NCBI GenBank assembly: GCA_035622335.1
Contig: DASPVO010000089.1
Span: 1-58,165 of the forward strand
Source of the DNA: DATJAJ01 sp035622335
GTDB taxonomy: Archaea > Thermoproteota > Nitrososphaeria > Nitrososphaerales > Gagatemarchaeaceae
Direction: 5' to 3'
DNA: 58,165 nucleotides
Each line of letters begins with the position of its first letter. Within the stretch, counting starts at the first letter, position 1. Positions 16,361 through 25,999 of this stretch are shown here, piece after piece. The notes under the pieces are model-generated. The model made no database searches and was not told where the DNA came from. It saw nothing but the letters and a program-made list of their open reading frames with translations. The translations under genes and the position numbers were made by a program.

Positions 16361-18543
16361 GCTTCCCGGTTCCCTCATACGTGGTCTGGCTCATCTTCAT
16401 ACTGCCGTTCGCGGGGTCGCTCGTCACGCTCGCTCTGAGGAGGGCAGGGAGGGTCAGGGACTACGTCGCCGTGGGCTTCTCCTTCCTCTCCGCGGTCTGC
16501 GCCTTCCTCCTCCTCCTCCCGACGCTGCTAGGGCAGCAGGCAGAGATAGTCAGCTCGGTCATCCCTACGAGCGTCGCTTGGATCTCGGGACCCTGGAACG
16601 GCGGGACGGGCCTCACGATGGGGGTGCTCACCGACCCCTTCACCGCCATCGTCGCTAACGTCGTCGCCTGGGTGAGTTTTCTGATCATGGTGTACAGCCT
16701 GGAGTACATGAAAGACGACCCGGGAGTGGCCCGCTACTTCTTCTTCGTGAGCCTCTTCGTCGGCAGCATGCAGCTCATCGTGCTCTCCGACAACCTGCTC
16801 TCCCTCTTCGTGGGCTGGGAGATGGTGGGGCTCTGCAGCTATGCTCTGATCGGTCACTACTACAAGGACGAGACAAAGTACTGGGTCGGGACGCCGGGCG
16901 AGAAGGCGCTCGGAGAGGACCAGGCGTACTCTCCTTCGCAGGCTGGGATGAAGGCCTTCGTGATGACCCGGATCGGGGACGTCGCCATGCTTGCCGGGAT
17001 TCTGATACTCTTCTACTACGCAGGGACCTTCAACTACTACCAGCTCGCGCAGACTTCGGGAGCGTGGGCGCCGAGGCTCGCCTCTTCGGGGCTGCTGGTC
17101 CCGGTGGCTCTCCTGATCTTCGGCGGCGCCGTCGGGAAGTCAGCCCAGTTCCCGCTTCACGAGTGGCTCCCGGACGCGATGGCGGGCCCCGCTCCCGTCT
17201 CCGCTCTCATACACGCGGCCACGATGGTGAAGGCCGGTGTCGTCCTTGTCGCCAGGATCGCCCCCATCTTCTACTTCGCCTACCTCACGACCGCAGCATC
17301 AGGCGTATCGGTGGTCCAGCCCTTCTTCCTGACTGTGGCCTGGATCGGCGCGTTCACCGCCTTCTTGGCCGCCAGCCAGGCCATCGTGGGATTCGAGCTC
17401 AAGAAGATACTCGCGTATTCCACCGTGTCGCAGATAGGATACATGATGATGGCGATGGGCCTCGCGGGTCTGTCACCAGACTTCGTAGCCGGGCTCTCGG
17501 CATCCCTCTACCAGCTCTTGAGCCATGCGATCTTCAAGGCATGCCTCTTTCTTGCGGCGGGGGCCCTCATCCACGCTGCGGACTCGAAGTACATCAGCGA
17601 GATGGGGGGAATGAAGGACAGGATGAAGATAACGTTCGCAGCCTTCCTGATCGCCGTGGCTTCCCTCTCCGGCATACCTCCGTTCAGCGGCTTCTGGTCC
17701 AAGGACGCGATTCTCGCGGTGGCATGGACAGCGGGGCAGTACGGGCTGTTCGCAGTCGGCGCGGCCACAGCGGGATTGACCGCATTCTACTCCTTCAGGA
17801 TGCTGGGACTCGTCTTCTACGGGCCACGCAGCGAGGGGCTCGGTGCGGTCGAAGCAGAGGGACACCACGTCCACGAGCCCGGACCCCTGATGTGGGTGCC
17901 GTACGCAATCCTCGCGGGGCTGACGGTGCTCCTGGGACTGACGGCTCTGGCCGGATACGCGATACCCGCCGCGAACATCGAGGTCGGGCTTGAAAATGCT
18001 GCATCCACCTACATTCACTCCTTCTTCCCGCAACAGGTCCTCCCCGCGGCCCAGGCATCCTTCAGCCTGCCCGCTTCCGGGATAACGGGGCTGTTCGTCG
18101 CCGTCGGCTTCTTCGTCGCGGTCGCGCTCTACGTCCTCAGGAGGAGCAGCCCTTCAAAGTACGTCGGTCAGTCGGGGATCATGCACGACCTGTACGTCTT
18201 CCTCGAAAAGAGGTGGTACATCAACGCAGTATACTACAAGATTTTCGTCGACGCCCCGTTGGCGGCCTCATACTGGCTCGCAAACACGTTCGACAGCGAC
18301 CTCTTCAAGGTGAACAATCTCGGGCCGATCGTAGGCATCTCGCTCTCGGCCGCGGGCAACTTCCTTGACGTCAAGGTGGTAGACGGTATTGCGAACGGCG
18401 TCTCGACCGTGGGCCAGGCCTTCTCGAGGGCGGTGCGGAGGCTCCAGACGGGCGTGACCGAGCAGTACGTCTTCGTGTTCTCGCTCGGTCTGCTGGTGCT
18501 GATCATCGCGCTTCTGCTGTTCTGGGGGGTAGGCCTTCCATGA
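16357..18543 (+). CDS. nuoL: Complex I subunit NuoL
   Basis: 728 residues: antiporter core plus the long C-terminal extension that in NuoL forms the lateral helix. The core has EMVGLCSYALIGHYY (Glu helix 5), GGAVGKSAQFPLHEWLPDAM (Lys helix 7), IHAATMVKAGVVL (Lys helix 8), AYSTVSQIGYMMMAMG and GIPPFSGFWSKDAI (Lys helix 12). The tail from about residue 585 includes YINAVYYKIFVDAPL and ends in a last membrane helix. TTG start overlapping the previous stop; the TGA overlaps the nuoM ATG. Confidence 0.95.
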   Translation: MSFPVPSYVVWLIFILPFAGSLVTLALRRAGRVRDYVAVGFSFLSAVCAFLLLLPTLLGQQAEIVSSVIPTSVAWISGPWNGGTGLTMGVLTDPFTAIVANVVAWVSFLIMVYSLEYMKDDPGVARYFFFVSLFVGSMQLIVLSDNLLSLFVGWEMVGLCSYALIGHYYKDETKYWVGTPGEKALGEDQAYSPSQAGMKAFVMTRIGDVAMLAGILILFYYAGTFNYYQLAQTSGAWAPRLASSGLLVPVALLIFGGAVGKSAQFPLHEWLPDAMAGPAPVSALIHAATMVKAGVVLVARIAPIFYFAYLTTAASGVSVVQPFFLTVAWIGAFTAFLAASQAIVGFELKKILAYSTVSQIGYMMMAMGLAGLSPDFVAGLSASLYQLLSHAIFKACLFLAAGALIHAADSKYISEMGGMKDRMKITFAAFLIAVASLSGIPPFSGFWSKDAILAVAWTAGQYGLFAVGAATAGLTAFYSFRMLGLVFYGPRSEGLGAVEAEGHHVHEPGPLMWVPYAILAGLTVLLGLTALAGYAIPAANIEVGLENAASTYIHSFFPQQVLPAAQASFSLPASGITGLFVAVGFFVAVALYVLRRSSPSKYVGQSGIMHDLYVFLEKRWYINAVYYKIFVDAPLAASYWLANTFDSDLFKVNNLGPIVGISLSAAGNFLDVKVVDGIANGVSTVGQAFSRAVRRLQTGVTEQYVFVFSLGLLVLIIALLLFWGVGLP

Positions 18544-20027
18544 GCTTCCTGCTCTCTCTCCTCATCTTCCTGCCGATAGCCGCCTCCCCGCTCGTCTACC
18601 AGGTGACTAAGTGGGACAGGAAGCGCGGTATCTCGTTCTCTATCGCCCTCGCCGTCTTTCTGCTAATCGTTACGGCCTACGTCTTCTGGCAGGTCTACGC
18701 CGCACCGCCCGCTCCCGGTTCGTACTCGTTCGTCGAGAAGTACACCTGGGTGAACTTCCCCTTCTTCGGGCTCGACTACCTGCTCGGAGTCGACGGACTG
18801 AGCACCCCCTTGATGTTTGTCACCACCCTGCTCACAGTCCTGGTGATCTACGGGTCTCGCGAGCTGATAAACCACCACGAGCCACAGTACTACGCGCTTC
18901 TATTCCTCTTCGAGGGCGCGATAATGGGCGTCTTCAGCTCGCTAAACCTGATACTCTTCTACGTCTTCTGGGAGATCGTGCTAATTCCGATGTTCTTCTT
19001 CATCGGGGTTTGGGGTGGTCCTCGCCGGAAGTACGCCGCAATGAAATTCATCATCTTCACGTTCGTGGGGAGCACTATAATGCTGCTTGGCTTCCTCTAC
19101 GTCTACCTCGGGATGCCCGCGGGTATGAGTTCCTTCGACATCCCAGCGCTGGCGGGGAGGGTACCCGACGGCATCCAGTACCTTCCGCTTCTCTCCTCCT
19201 TCGTAGGGTTCGGAGTCAAGCTGCCCGTCTTCCCATTCCACACCTGGCTCCCGGACGCCCACGTTGAGGCTCCAGCGCCGATCAGCGTCCTCTTAGCTGG
19301 GGTCCTCCTGAAGATGGGGGGCTACGGATTCCTGAGGATCAGCATCACCCTCTTTCCGCAGGCGGCTTTCGAGTACGCGTGGGCGTTCATGGCGGTGGGG
19401 CTCGTCACGATGTTCTACGGGGCGATCGTCGCGCTTCTCGCGACCGACCTGAAGAGGATGATAGCGATGACGAGCATCAACCACATGGGCTTCGTACTCT
19501 TCGGTGCTTTCGCGACCGTGGCGTCGGGCAACCTACTGGGCGTTCAGGGAGCGATATTCCAGATGTTCGCGCACGCGCTCGCTGTCGGGAGCCTCTTCAT
19601 GCTCTCGGGCTTCGTCCACGAGCAGGCGGGGACCAGAGAGATCCCGAAGCTGAAGGGCCTCAGGCTCACGATGCCGAGGACTGCAACTCTCCTGGTGCTC
19701 GCATCCGCCGCGGCAATGGGTCTGCCGCCGTTCGCGAGCTTCCTCGCCGAGTTCATGGTGATCTCCGCGGGGATCTCGGCGTACGGCATCACCGCGGTCT
19801 CGGTGCTCGTCCCTGTCATAACCGCCGGTTACTTCCTCTGGATGATCAAGAGAACAATTCTCTCTGCCCCTGAGCGCCAGGCCCAGGTGCACGACATGTC
19901 CCTCGCGGACGCTGCCAGCTTTGCGGTCTACCTCGTCCCGCTCGTGGTCCTCATAATCGCGTCGTACCTGATACTCACGCCCGCGCTGCCCGTCGCGCAG
20001 TACCTGTGGCACCTGGTGAGCACGTGA
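18540..20027 (+). CDS. nuoM: Complex I subunit NuoM
   Basis: 495 residues with 14 membrane helices. It has the complete set of antiporter residues: FYVFWEIVLIPMFFFIG (Glu), GVKLPVFPFHTWLPDAHVEAP (Lys helix 7), AGVLLKMGGYGFLRI (Lys helix 8) and LPPFASFLAEFMV (Glu helix 12). This is the canonical NuoM, in contrast to the paralogue at 14846. The ATG overlaps the nuoL stop by 4 bases; its own TGA shares one base with the nuoN ATG. Confidence 0.95.
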   Translation: MSFLLSLLIFLPIAASPLVYQVTKWDRKRGISFSIALAVFLLIVTAYVFWQVYAAPPAPGSYSFVEKYTWVNFPFFGLDYLLGVDGLSTPLMFVTTLLTVLVIYGSRELINHHEPQYYALLFLFEGAIMGVFSSLNLILFYVFWEIVLIPMFFFIGVWGGPRRKYAAMKFIIFTFVGSTIMLLGFLYVYLGMPAGMSSFDIPALAGRVPDGIQYLPLLSSFVGFGVKLPVFPFHTWLPDAHVEAPAPISVLLAGVLLKMGGYGFLRISITLFPQAAFEYAWAFMAVGLVTMFYGAIVALLATDLKRMIAMTSINHMGFVLFGAFATVASGNLLGVQGAIFQMFAHALAVGSLFMLSGFVHEQAGTREIPKLKGLRLTMPRTATLLVLASAAAMGLPPFASFLAEFMVISAGISAYGITAVSVLVPVITAGYFLWMIKRTILSAPERQAQVHDMSLADAASFAVYLVPLVVLIIASYLILTPALPVAQYLWHLVST

Positions 20028-21487
20028 TGCTCGACCTCTTGACGGCGACGATAGTCACTCTGGCTGCGTCGTCGCTCCTTCTCCCGCTCCTGCAGCTGAG
20101 AAGGATAGGGCCGGCTAATCTCTCCGGCTACATACTGGCCGCCGTTCTTTCGGCGGTCATGCTGATGCTGGGCGTCTATGCAACGGGTCCCACCCAGAGC
20201 CCATGGTTCGGTTCGCTCCTTGCATACGACCAGCTTGGAACCCTCTTCGCCCTCGTGACGGTGGGCGTCACGCTCATGGTGACGGTGGCGTCCTTCGGGT
20301 ATCTCAAGGACGTGAACAACCCGGTGTACTACAGCCTCCTCTCGTTCACCGCCCTCGGGATGGTCCTCCTCTCCTTCTCGGAGAATCTGTTGATGCTCTT
20401 GGTCGCCTGGGAGCTGATGAGTCTGCCGACTTACGTCCTCGCAGGCTACGACAGAAGGGTGAGGTCGAACGAGGCGGCCGTGAAGTATGCGGTAATAGGC
20501 GCCATGTCTTCAGCGGTCATACTCTACGCCATTAGTCTGGCGTACGGCCTGACGGGGAGCATCGAGATACCAGCGGTGGTGAGAGGCCTCGTCGCGCAAC
20601 CTTCGATCCTGACCGCCCTGACGGTCCTGCTCTTCATCGCAGGGTTCGGGTTCAAGATGTCGGTAGTCCCGTTCCACATGTGGATACCTGACGCATACGA
20701 AGGGGCGCCGACCACCGTGAGCACGCTGCTCGCCGCGGGGACGAAGAAGGCCGGCTTCATCGCTGCGATCAGGGTGGTCCTTGCGATGACGACTATCTAC
20801 ATCGTCACCCACAGCCCTCTCTTCACTGTCGCGAACGTCCTCGCCGTGCTGGCTCTTCTGACGATGACGCTCGGCAACATCGCCGCGCTGACCCAGAAGA
20901 GCATGACTAGGCTCCTTGCATATTCTAGCATAGCTCAGGCGGGGTACATACTGATCGGCTTTGTCCCGTTCGCAAACAACCCATCGTCGGTCGCCGCGAC
21001 GATAGGCATGACGGGGGCGCTCATCCAGATCGTGAATCACGCCGTGATGAAGGGCGTCGCCTTCCTCGCCGCTGCGCTCGTCCTCTATGAGCTCAGGAGG
21101 TCAGACGTTGGCGCGTACAACGGTCTCGCGAAGAGGATGCCGATTACGGCCTTCACCCTAGCGGTGGCACTCCTCGCGCTCGCAGGCGTCCCCCCGCTGA
21201 GCGGGTTCTGGGGAAAGCTGATGCTCTTCCTTTCAGTCGCCTATGGGCCGTTCGACTGGCTCGCCGTCGCGGGCATCCTGAACAGCGCCCTTAGCATCGG
21301 ATACTACGGCTACATCATCAAGAGGATGTACATCGACGACCCCGAGGTCGCAGGACGGGTCGCCGAACCGAGAGCTTACGTGATAGTGTTCGCCGCGGCG
21401 GTCGGTCTCATAATAGGCATCGGTCTCTTCCCCCAGCCCCTGATCAACTTCGCATCGAGCGCGGTCGCCAACATCATACCAAAGTAA
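20027..21487 (+). CDS. nuoN: Complex I subunit NuoN
   Basis: 486 residues, about 13-14 membrane helices. Channel residues visible: AWELMSLPTYVLAGY (Glu), FGFKMSVVPFHMWIPDAYEGAP (Lys helix 7), AAGTKKAGFIAA (Lys-Lys helix 8) and PPLSGFWGKLMLF (Lys helix 12). ATG at 20027 overlaps the nuoM stop by one base; an in-frame GTG at 20006 would start inside nuoM and is less likely. Last gene of the operon; it converges on atpI with only 12 bases between stops. Confidence 0.94.
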   Translation: MLDLLTATIVTLAASSLLLPLLQLRRIGPANLSGYILAAVLSAVMLMLGVYATGPTQSPWFGSLLAYDQLGTLFALVTVGVTLMVTVASFGYLKDVNNPVYYSLLSFTALGMVLLSFSENLLMLLVAWELMSLPTYVLAGYDRRVRSNEAAVKYAVIGAMSSAVILYAISLAYGLTGSIEIPAVVRGLVAQPSILTALTVLLFIAGFGFKMSVVPFHMWIPDAYEGAPTTVSTLLAAGTKKAGFIAAIRVVLAMTTIYIVTHSPLFTVANVLAVLALLTMTLGNIAALTQKSMTRLLAYSSIAQAGYILIGFVPFANNPSSVAATIGMTGALIQIVNHAVMKGVAFLAAALVLYELRRSDVGAYNGLAKRMPITAFTLAVALLALAGVPPLSGFWGKLMLFLSVAYGPFDWLAVAGILNSALSIGYYGYIIKRMYIDDPEVAGRVAEPRAYVIVFAAAVGLIIGIGLFPQPLINFASSAVANIIPK

Positions 21488-21499
21488 TCGTCGTCGTCG

Positions 21500-23536
21500 T
21501 CAGCGCCAGTTTATCCTCGTTCTCACTCTTTCGCGGACTATCTTCCTGAATGGTGCTCCCTTACCAGCATAGAACTTCGTGAAGAACTCGTAGATGTGCA
21601 ACCTGAGGTCCTGCACGTAGACGACCAAGGCCTCGAAGGAGAGTATCAGCGCGTTGAAGAAGACCCAGGGGACGACGTTGAGCGGGTTCGTGAAGGGGAT
21701 TATTGGGAAGTACTCGTTAATGATGAGCAGCAGCACCGCGTGGATGAGCAACATTATCGCGAGTCTGACGTAGCTGATTGTGTTCGACAGAAATTGCGAG
21801 ATCCGTTCAAAGACCTCTAGGCCTCCGTTTCCGAGCGCGCCGGCAATCGTCTCACCCTCCAGCTTGCCAGCGGCCACTGCTATCGCCCTTCCCACAAGAA
21901 GCACCAGCATGGATGGCAGCAGGATGGCCAGAGAGATTGCGCCGAGCGTCTCGTTTGGTATCCCGAGGAGCGGAGCGGGTCCCACCGGCTTGAGTACGTC
22001 AAAGCTGTAGCTGGCTCCGACGAACGCGATCCCGTATCCGACTCCGGACAGGTACATCGTCAAGGTCGGTATCTTCTGGACGAGCAGTTCGACGGTCTCT
22101 CCACTCTTCGCTGCCTCGTATATGCTCAGCGACAGCCCGGTCGTGAGGTGGGCGACCCCAATGAGTATGGCTATCACCATCATGAGCTCGACCCCCCCTA
22201 TGTTCGGCGCTTCGGGGACCACGGACCTGTTGATTATCTCGATCAGCGGCGGAATTGGAACGAACTTGTAGAGCGCGAGCCCGAAGAACTCACCGAAGAT
22301 GGCGCCGAAGACCATCGCCGACACGCCCGCGACCACGAATATGTTTCCCCACTGCTTCAGGTTGCCCGTGCCCCTCTGCCTCACGAGGATAGCGACGGCG
22401 GTCATGATCAGCCCGTGGCCGAAGTCACCGAACATCATCCCGAAGAAGATCGGGAAGACGAAGGCGACGATCGGCGTCGGGTCCACCTCCTCCGACCCCG
22501 GCGTGCCCTGCTGAGTTGTCACGAGCTTGAAAGGCTTCAGATAGCCCCTGTCGACCATGAGGGTCGGTGCTTGCTCCTCGTGGGCCCCGACGGGCTCGGA
22601 GTATATCATCCACCTCGAGAACTCTCCCTCGAAGTCTCCCTTTCGATCTATCGGGATGTAGCCCGAGATAGAGGCCAACCTGTTCATGCTCCCCGAGATC
22701 CTCGCTTCGTCCAGCATCTCCTTCGAGATCTCAGTTAGCTCTCGCACCGCGAGTAGGCTCGTCTCGTACTTCGTCCTGACCGACTCTATTCTCGACTCGG
22801 CCGACTCCACGTCCTTCCTTGCCGTAGCCACTCGCTGAGAGAGCGTCCTGTACGCTTCGGCAGGATTCTGCGGCAGGTCGGGCGGAATCGCCAGAGGCTT
22901 GATCTCCAGCGCCTTCATCACCCTCTCCATTCTCTCCTCCTCCGACTTCGGCATCGCCACCAGAACCAGGGAACGGAGTTGGTCCAGACCAAATTCGACG
23001 AAGAGAGCCTCGGGCAGTGACTTTCTGAACTCACTCAATGAAGCAGTCGCCACCGGGGCGACGGCGACCGCGAAGAGGCTCATGTTCGCGATTCCGCTCA
23101 GGTCTGCAGAGAGCCCAGACACCGTCTGCAGGGCGTTCATCAGGACTAGGGCATCGGTTTCATCCTTGGAAGCCCTCTGCAGATAGGACCTCTCAACCCT
23201 CGTCTCCTCGACGATGGGCTGCAGAGTCCTTTCTGCCCCGTTCAGGAGCTCGTCCCACCCTTCGGCTTCGAAGGTAGTGGTCGGAATCCTGACGCCCTTG
23301 AAGACGATGTCTATGGTTCCTGGCATCAGCGGGATCGACAGGTCCTTGACAGCCTGATCCGCTTGGGCGAAGAGTCTTACCGCCTTTACGTCGAGTTCCT
23401 GAACAGCCGGGTCGAAGTTCGACTGCTCCGCCTCCACAGGATGAAACAGCTCGAACCTCCCGAGCGCCTTGGCCACGTCCCTGAAGTCGCTCCTCGGGGC
23501 GATCACCGTCACCTTGGAAAGTTTGGCTACCCCCAA
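21500..23536 (-). CDS. atpI: V/A-type ATP synthase subunit I (a-subunit)
   Basis: 678-residue stator and proton-channel subunit. The N-terminal half is cytosolic and coiled-coil rich (VSAESRIESVRTKYETSLLA region, residues ~240-260). The C-terminal half holds about eight membrane helices with the diagnostic MMFGDFGHGLIM and the helix RISQFLSNTISYVRLAIMLL that carries the essential arginine facing the rotor ring. TTG start at 23536. It is transcribed divergently from atpC, with the ATPase genes meeting at a shared 112-base promoter gap. The catalytic subunits are not in this window. Confidence 0.94.
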   Translation of the reverse strand: MGVAKLSKVTVIAPRSDFRDVAKALGRFELFHPVEAEQSNFDPAVQELDVKAVRLFAQADQAVKDLSIPLMPGTIDIVFKGVRIPTTTFEAEGWDELLNGAERTLQPIVEETRVERSYLQRASKDETDALVLMNALQTVSGLSADLSGIANMSLFAVAVAPVATASLSEFRKSLPEALFVEFGLDQLRSLVLVAMPKSEEERMERVMKALEIKPLAIPPDLPQNPAEAYRTLSQRVATARKDVESAESRIESVRTKYETSLLAVRELTEISKEMLDEARISGSMNRLASISGYIPIDRKGDFEGEFSRWMIYSEPVGAHEEQAPTLMVDRGYLKPFKLVTTQQGTPGSEEVDPTPIVAFVFPIFFGMMFGDFGHGLIMTAVAILVRQRGTGNLKQWGNIFVVAGVSAMVFGAIFGEFFGLALYKFVPIPPLIEIINRSVVPEAPNIGGVELMMVIAILIGVAHLTTGLSLSIYEAAKSGETVELLVQKIPTLTMYLSGVGYGIAFVGASYSFDVLKPVGPAPLLGIPNETLGAISLAILLPSMLVLLVGRAIAVAAGKLEGETIAGALGNGGLEVFERISQFLSNTISYVRLAIMLLIHAVLLLIINEYFPIIPFTNPLNVVPWVFFNALILSFEALVVYVQDLRLHIYEFFTKFYAGKGAPFRKIVRERVRTRINWR

Positions 23537-23600
23537 GAAATCCGCGCTCTCGAGACGGTCCCAACGACTTGATTAATTAAGCCTTGGACGGCTAAAATGA

Positions 23601-23608
23601 TTATAAGC
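23601..23608 (+). promoter_or_regulatory. TATA box of atpC in the atpI/atpC divergent gap
   Basis: TTATAAGC about 41-48 bases before the atpC TTG, followed by a GGAGGAGC Shine-Dalgarno-like run 5 bases from the start. The opposite-facing AT block GATTAATTAAGC near 23570-23582 probably serves atpI. This is one of the few starts here with a clear ribosome binding site. Confidence 0.55.
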
Positions 23609-23648
23609 GGACCAGCCTCGGAGCGCTGGGTTTCTCGGAGGAGCTGAT

Positions 23649-24704
23649 TTGTCAAGCGGAATCTACGTGGGTACCAAGGCGCACGCTCTCCGCGGCACGT
23701 TGATGGACAGGCCTGCTCTGGAGAAACTGGCCGAGAGCACCTCCCTAGAGGAGTTCGTGAACAGACTGCGGGGAACCGCTTACTCCGAGTCTCTTACGGA
23801 ACTCGCTACTCCTTACACCGCAAGAAATATCGAGCTTCTTCTGAGAGAGAGGCTCGCCGAGGTTCATTACTCGCTCATGAGCACGGCCGGCAAGTACAGA
23901 ATCTTCGGGCTCTACTACCTCAGGTACATCGGATGGGACCTCAAGACGGCCCTGAAGGCGAAGGCGCTCGACAAGCAGTACGAGGAGACCATGGAGTACA
24001 TAGACATGAGGGCGGAGGAACTCGTAGGCCGCCGGGACCTCATCGTGAAGGTGCTCGCCGCAAAGGACGTAAACGAGGCGGTCTCTCTACTCTCAGGCAG
24101 CGAGTTCTCAGAGGACGTGGCAAAGGCTCTTGCAGCGTACAGCACCAAGGGAGAAGCCAGAGTCTTTGACGTTTACATCGACCACGCGGTGCTCTCCGCC
24201 ATATCGAAGGAGTACGCCTCCAACTACAAGGTATACTCTTCATACCGGAGCACGGACGTGGCCGGAGTGGGTGACATGGTCTCAGTCGACATCGATGCGT
24301 ACAACACCCTCGCTGTACTCAGAGCCAAACTATGGGACCTCCCCGAGGAGGACGTCCAGTCCCTGATTATCACGCCCACCTACCGCGTCACGGGATCGCA
24401 GCTGGCGCGGATGGCTGGCACAGACTCTGTCCAGGAGGCAGTGAAGTCGGTCGCAGAATCCTACCAGGACATCCCGCAGGGAGCCCAATCGGACGAGGCA
24501 CTAGTGGACGGCGTCGAGGAGACGTTCACCCTGAAGATGAAAGAGACCGCTGGGAGGTCGTTCGTGTGGCAGGGACTGGGTGTGAGCACCGCTCTGGCTC
24601 TCGTGAAACTGCTGGAGTTCGAGATCTCCAACCTGGCGACGATAGCCATCGGAATAGAAGCCAACATCGAACCTTCGACGGTCCTCGCAAAGTTGCGGTT
24701 CTAA
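23649..24704 (+). CDS. atpC: V/A-type ATP synthase subunit C
   Basis: 351-residue socket protein (V-ATPase d/C homologue) that joins the central stalk to the membrane rotor ring. The three-fold helical repeat typical of the family is visible in LMDRPALEKLAESTSLEEFV, the DLKTALKAKALD block and DIDAYNTLAVLRAKLWDLPEE; the C-terminus NLATIAIGIEANIEPSTVLAKL matches the family's KNLRTIAYGKEN-like region. TTG start after GGAGG. It is followed after 66 bases by atpK with its own TATA box. Confidence 0.9.
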   Translation: MSSGIYVGTKAHALRGTLMDRPALEKLAESTSLEEFVNRLRGTAYSESLTELATPYTARNIELLLRERLAEVHYSLMSTAGKYRIFGLYYLRYIGWDLKTALKAKALDKQYEETMEYIDMRAEELVGRRDLIVKVLAAKDVNEAVSLLSGSEFSEDVAKALAAYSTKGEARVFDVYIDHAVLSAISKEYASNYKVYSSYRSTDVAGVGDMVSVDIDAYNTLAVLRAKLWDLPEEDVQSLIITPTYRVTGSQLARMAGTDSVQEAVKSVAESYQDIPQGAQSDEALVDGVEETFTLKMKETAGRSFVWQGLGVSTALALVKLLEFEISNLATIAIGIEANIEPSTVLAKLRF

Positions 24705-24770
24705 GCGAGAATTTCAAAAATCCGTGTAACGTTTATAAGCGCTCTTCGAAGGTGCCGACCTCGCTCTCCG

Positions 24771-25106
24771 ATGCGCAAGTCCAACGTTCTAGAGCTCGTC
24801 CTGATATCGGCGGGCTTCGCGTTCGCCGTCCTCGGAGCGCTTTCTCCCGTGTTCGCGGCCTCCGGGAACAGCACGGCAGTGACCGCCTCCGCTGCCGGTG
24901 AGAAGTACCTGGCGGCGGGAGTGGCTTTCGGCCTCGCGGCTTTTGGCGCAGGTCTGGGCGTCGGCCAGTCGGGTGCTGCGGCAATCGCGGCCGTGACCGA
25001 GAAGAGAGAGGTCTTCACGAACGCCCTTCTGTTCGTCGCTCTCGCTGAAGCGATCGCCATCTACGGCTTCGCAATCGCGATCCTGATCCTGGGTCAGCCG
25101 AGCTAG
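24771..25106 (+). CDS. atpK: V/A-type ATP synthase rotor subunit K (c-ring)
   Basis: 111 residues. An N-terminal hydrophobic segment (residues ~8-29) ending VFAAS looks like a signal peptide or extra helix, followed by the two-helix hairpin AAGVAFGLAAFGAGLGVGQSG and FVALAEAIAIYGFAIAILIL. Glu in ALAEAIAIYG is the ion-carrying carboxylate. No clear Na+-coordinating pattern is obvious, so proton coupling is the default inference. TATA-like TTTATAAGC at 24732-24740 suggests its own promoter, as expected for a subunit needed in many copies. Confidence 0.92.
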   Translation: MRKSNVLELVLISAGFAFAVLGALSPVFAASGNSTAVTASAAGEKYLAAGVAFGLAAFGAGLGVGQSGAAAIAAVTEKREVFTNALLFVALAEAIAIYGFAIAILILGQPS

Positions 25107-25110
25107 AGGA

Positions 25111-25968
25111 CTAGTACTTCCTGTATATCGTGAAGTCGGTCAGTTCCGATAGAAATTCCGAAGCCATGCTCCTCGGGAGCAAGATCAATTGCCTCTTTGC
25201 TTCTTCGGCGTAGTCTTGGGAGAGTGCGGTCATCTTGCCTACGACCTCCCCTTCGCTGTACCGCGTCAGCAGCCCCAGCGCGATCTTGTCCCGCGACTTC
25301 CAGTCGAGCAGGTCGTCCCTTATCTGATATGCGATTCCCAGGTATTTCCCATAGTTAGCCAGTGCTGACACCTCCTTATCGCTACCTCCGGCGATGAGTG
25401 CGCCTAGCTTGGCGGACGCCTCAAAGAGTGAGGCCGTCTTGTTCGCAACGATCTCCAGGTACTCGTCCCAGTCGAGCTTGTAGACTTTTGGGTCTATCGT
25501 CAACTCTGAGTACTCTCCCTCCGACATGTGAAGAGCGGCGGAGCTGATCACCTCGGCGACCCGCCTGTCCTTGTACCTCGCGGCGATAGAGAGTATCATA
25601 GAGAAGACGAAATCCGCCGTGAGCAGAGATGCGCTGTAGCCATACTTCACGTGGAATGTCATCCTGCCCCTGCGTGCGTTTTCCTCGTCGATGATGTCAT
25701 CGTGGATTATCGACTCGGTGTGGAGTAGCTCAACAGCGACGGCGGCGTCTAGGACGTTGTCTCCTTCGTATCCCAGGGACTCGGCAGAGAGCATCAGCAT
25801 GAGAGGTCTCACCCTCTTTCCACCCGAGACGGCATAGATCAGTGGGTCGTGAAAGCGAGAGTGCGCGTAGAGTTCAAACTCCTTACCGATTGCCCGGTCG
25901 ACCCTCTCCGCGTAGCGCGACATCTTGGATTCAATCGCGTCCACGGACACGGCTCTGCGGCCATTCAA
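25111..25968 (-). CDS. Polyprenyl (geranylgeranyl-type) diphosphate synthase
   Basis: 285 residues, all-helical trans-isoprenyl diphosphate synthase that elongates allylic diphosphates with IPP for archaeal lipids or quinone tails. Motifs: GGKRVRP for IPP binding, first aspartate-rich motif IIHDDIIDEENARRG and second motif YQIRDDLLDW. The product chain length cannot be fixed from sequence alone. TTG start at 25968, 32 bases inside a strong TATA (26000-26009) shared with the divergent gene at 26031. It converges with atpK, four bases apart. Confidence 0.93.
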   Translation of the reverse strand: MNGRRAVSVDAIESKMSRYAERVDRAIGKEFELYAHSRFHDPLIYAVSGGKRVRPLMLMLSAESLGYEGDNVLDAAVAVELLHTESIIHDDIIDEENARRGRMTFHVKYGYSASLLTADFVFSMILSIAARYKDRRVAEVISSAALHMSEGEYSELTIDPKVYKLDWDEYLEIVANKTASLFEASAKLGALIAGGSDKEVSALANYGKYLGIAYQIRDDLLDWKSRDKIALGLLTRYSEGEVVGKMTALSQDYAEEAKRQLILLPRSMASEFLSELTDFTIYRKY

Positions 25969-25999
25969 CAGGGAAAACTCGCGAAACGGCGTTAATATC

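Noticed and set aside
17064..17993. 309-codon open frame inside nuoL.
   Set aside because: Shifted-frame Arg/Gly/Pro-rich translation of nuoL without domains.
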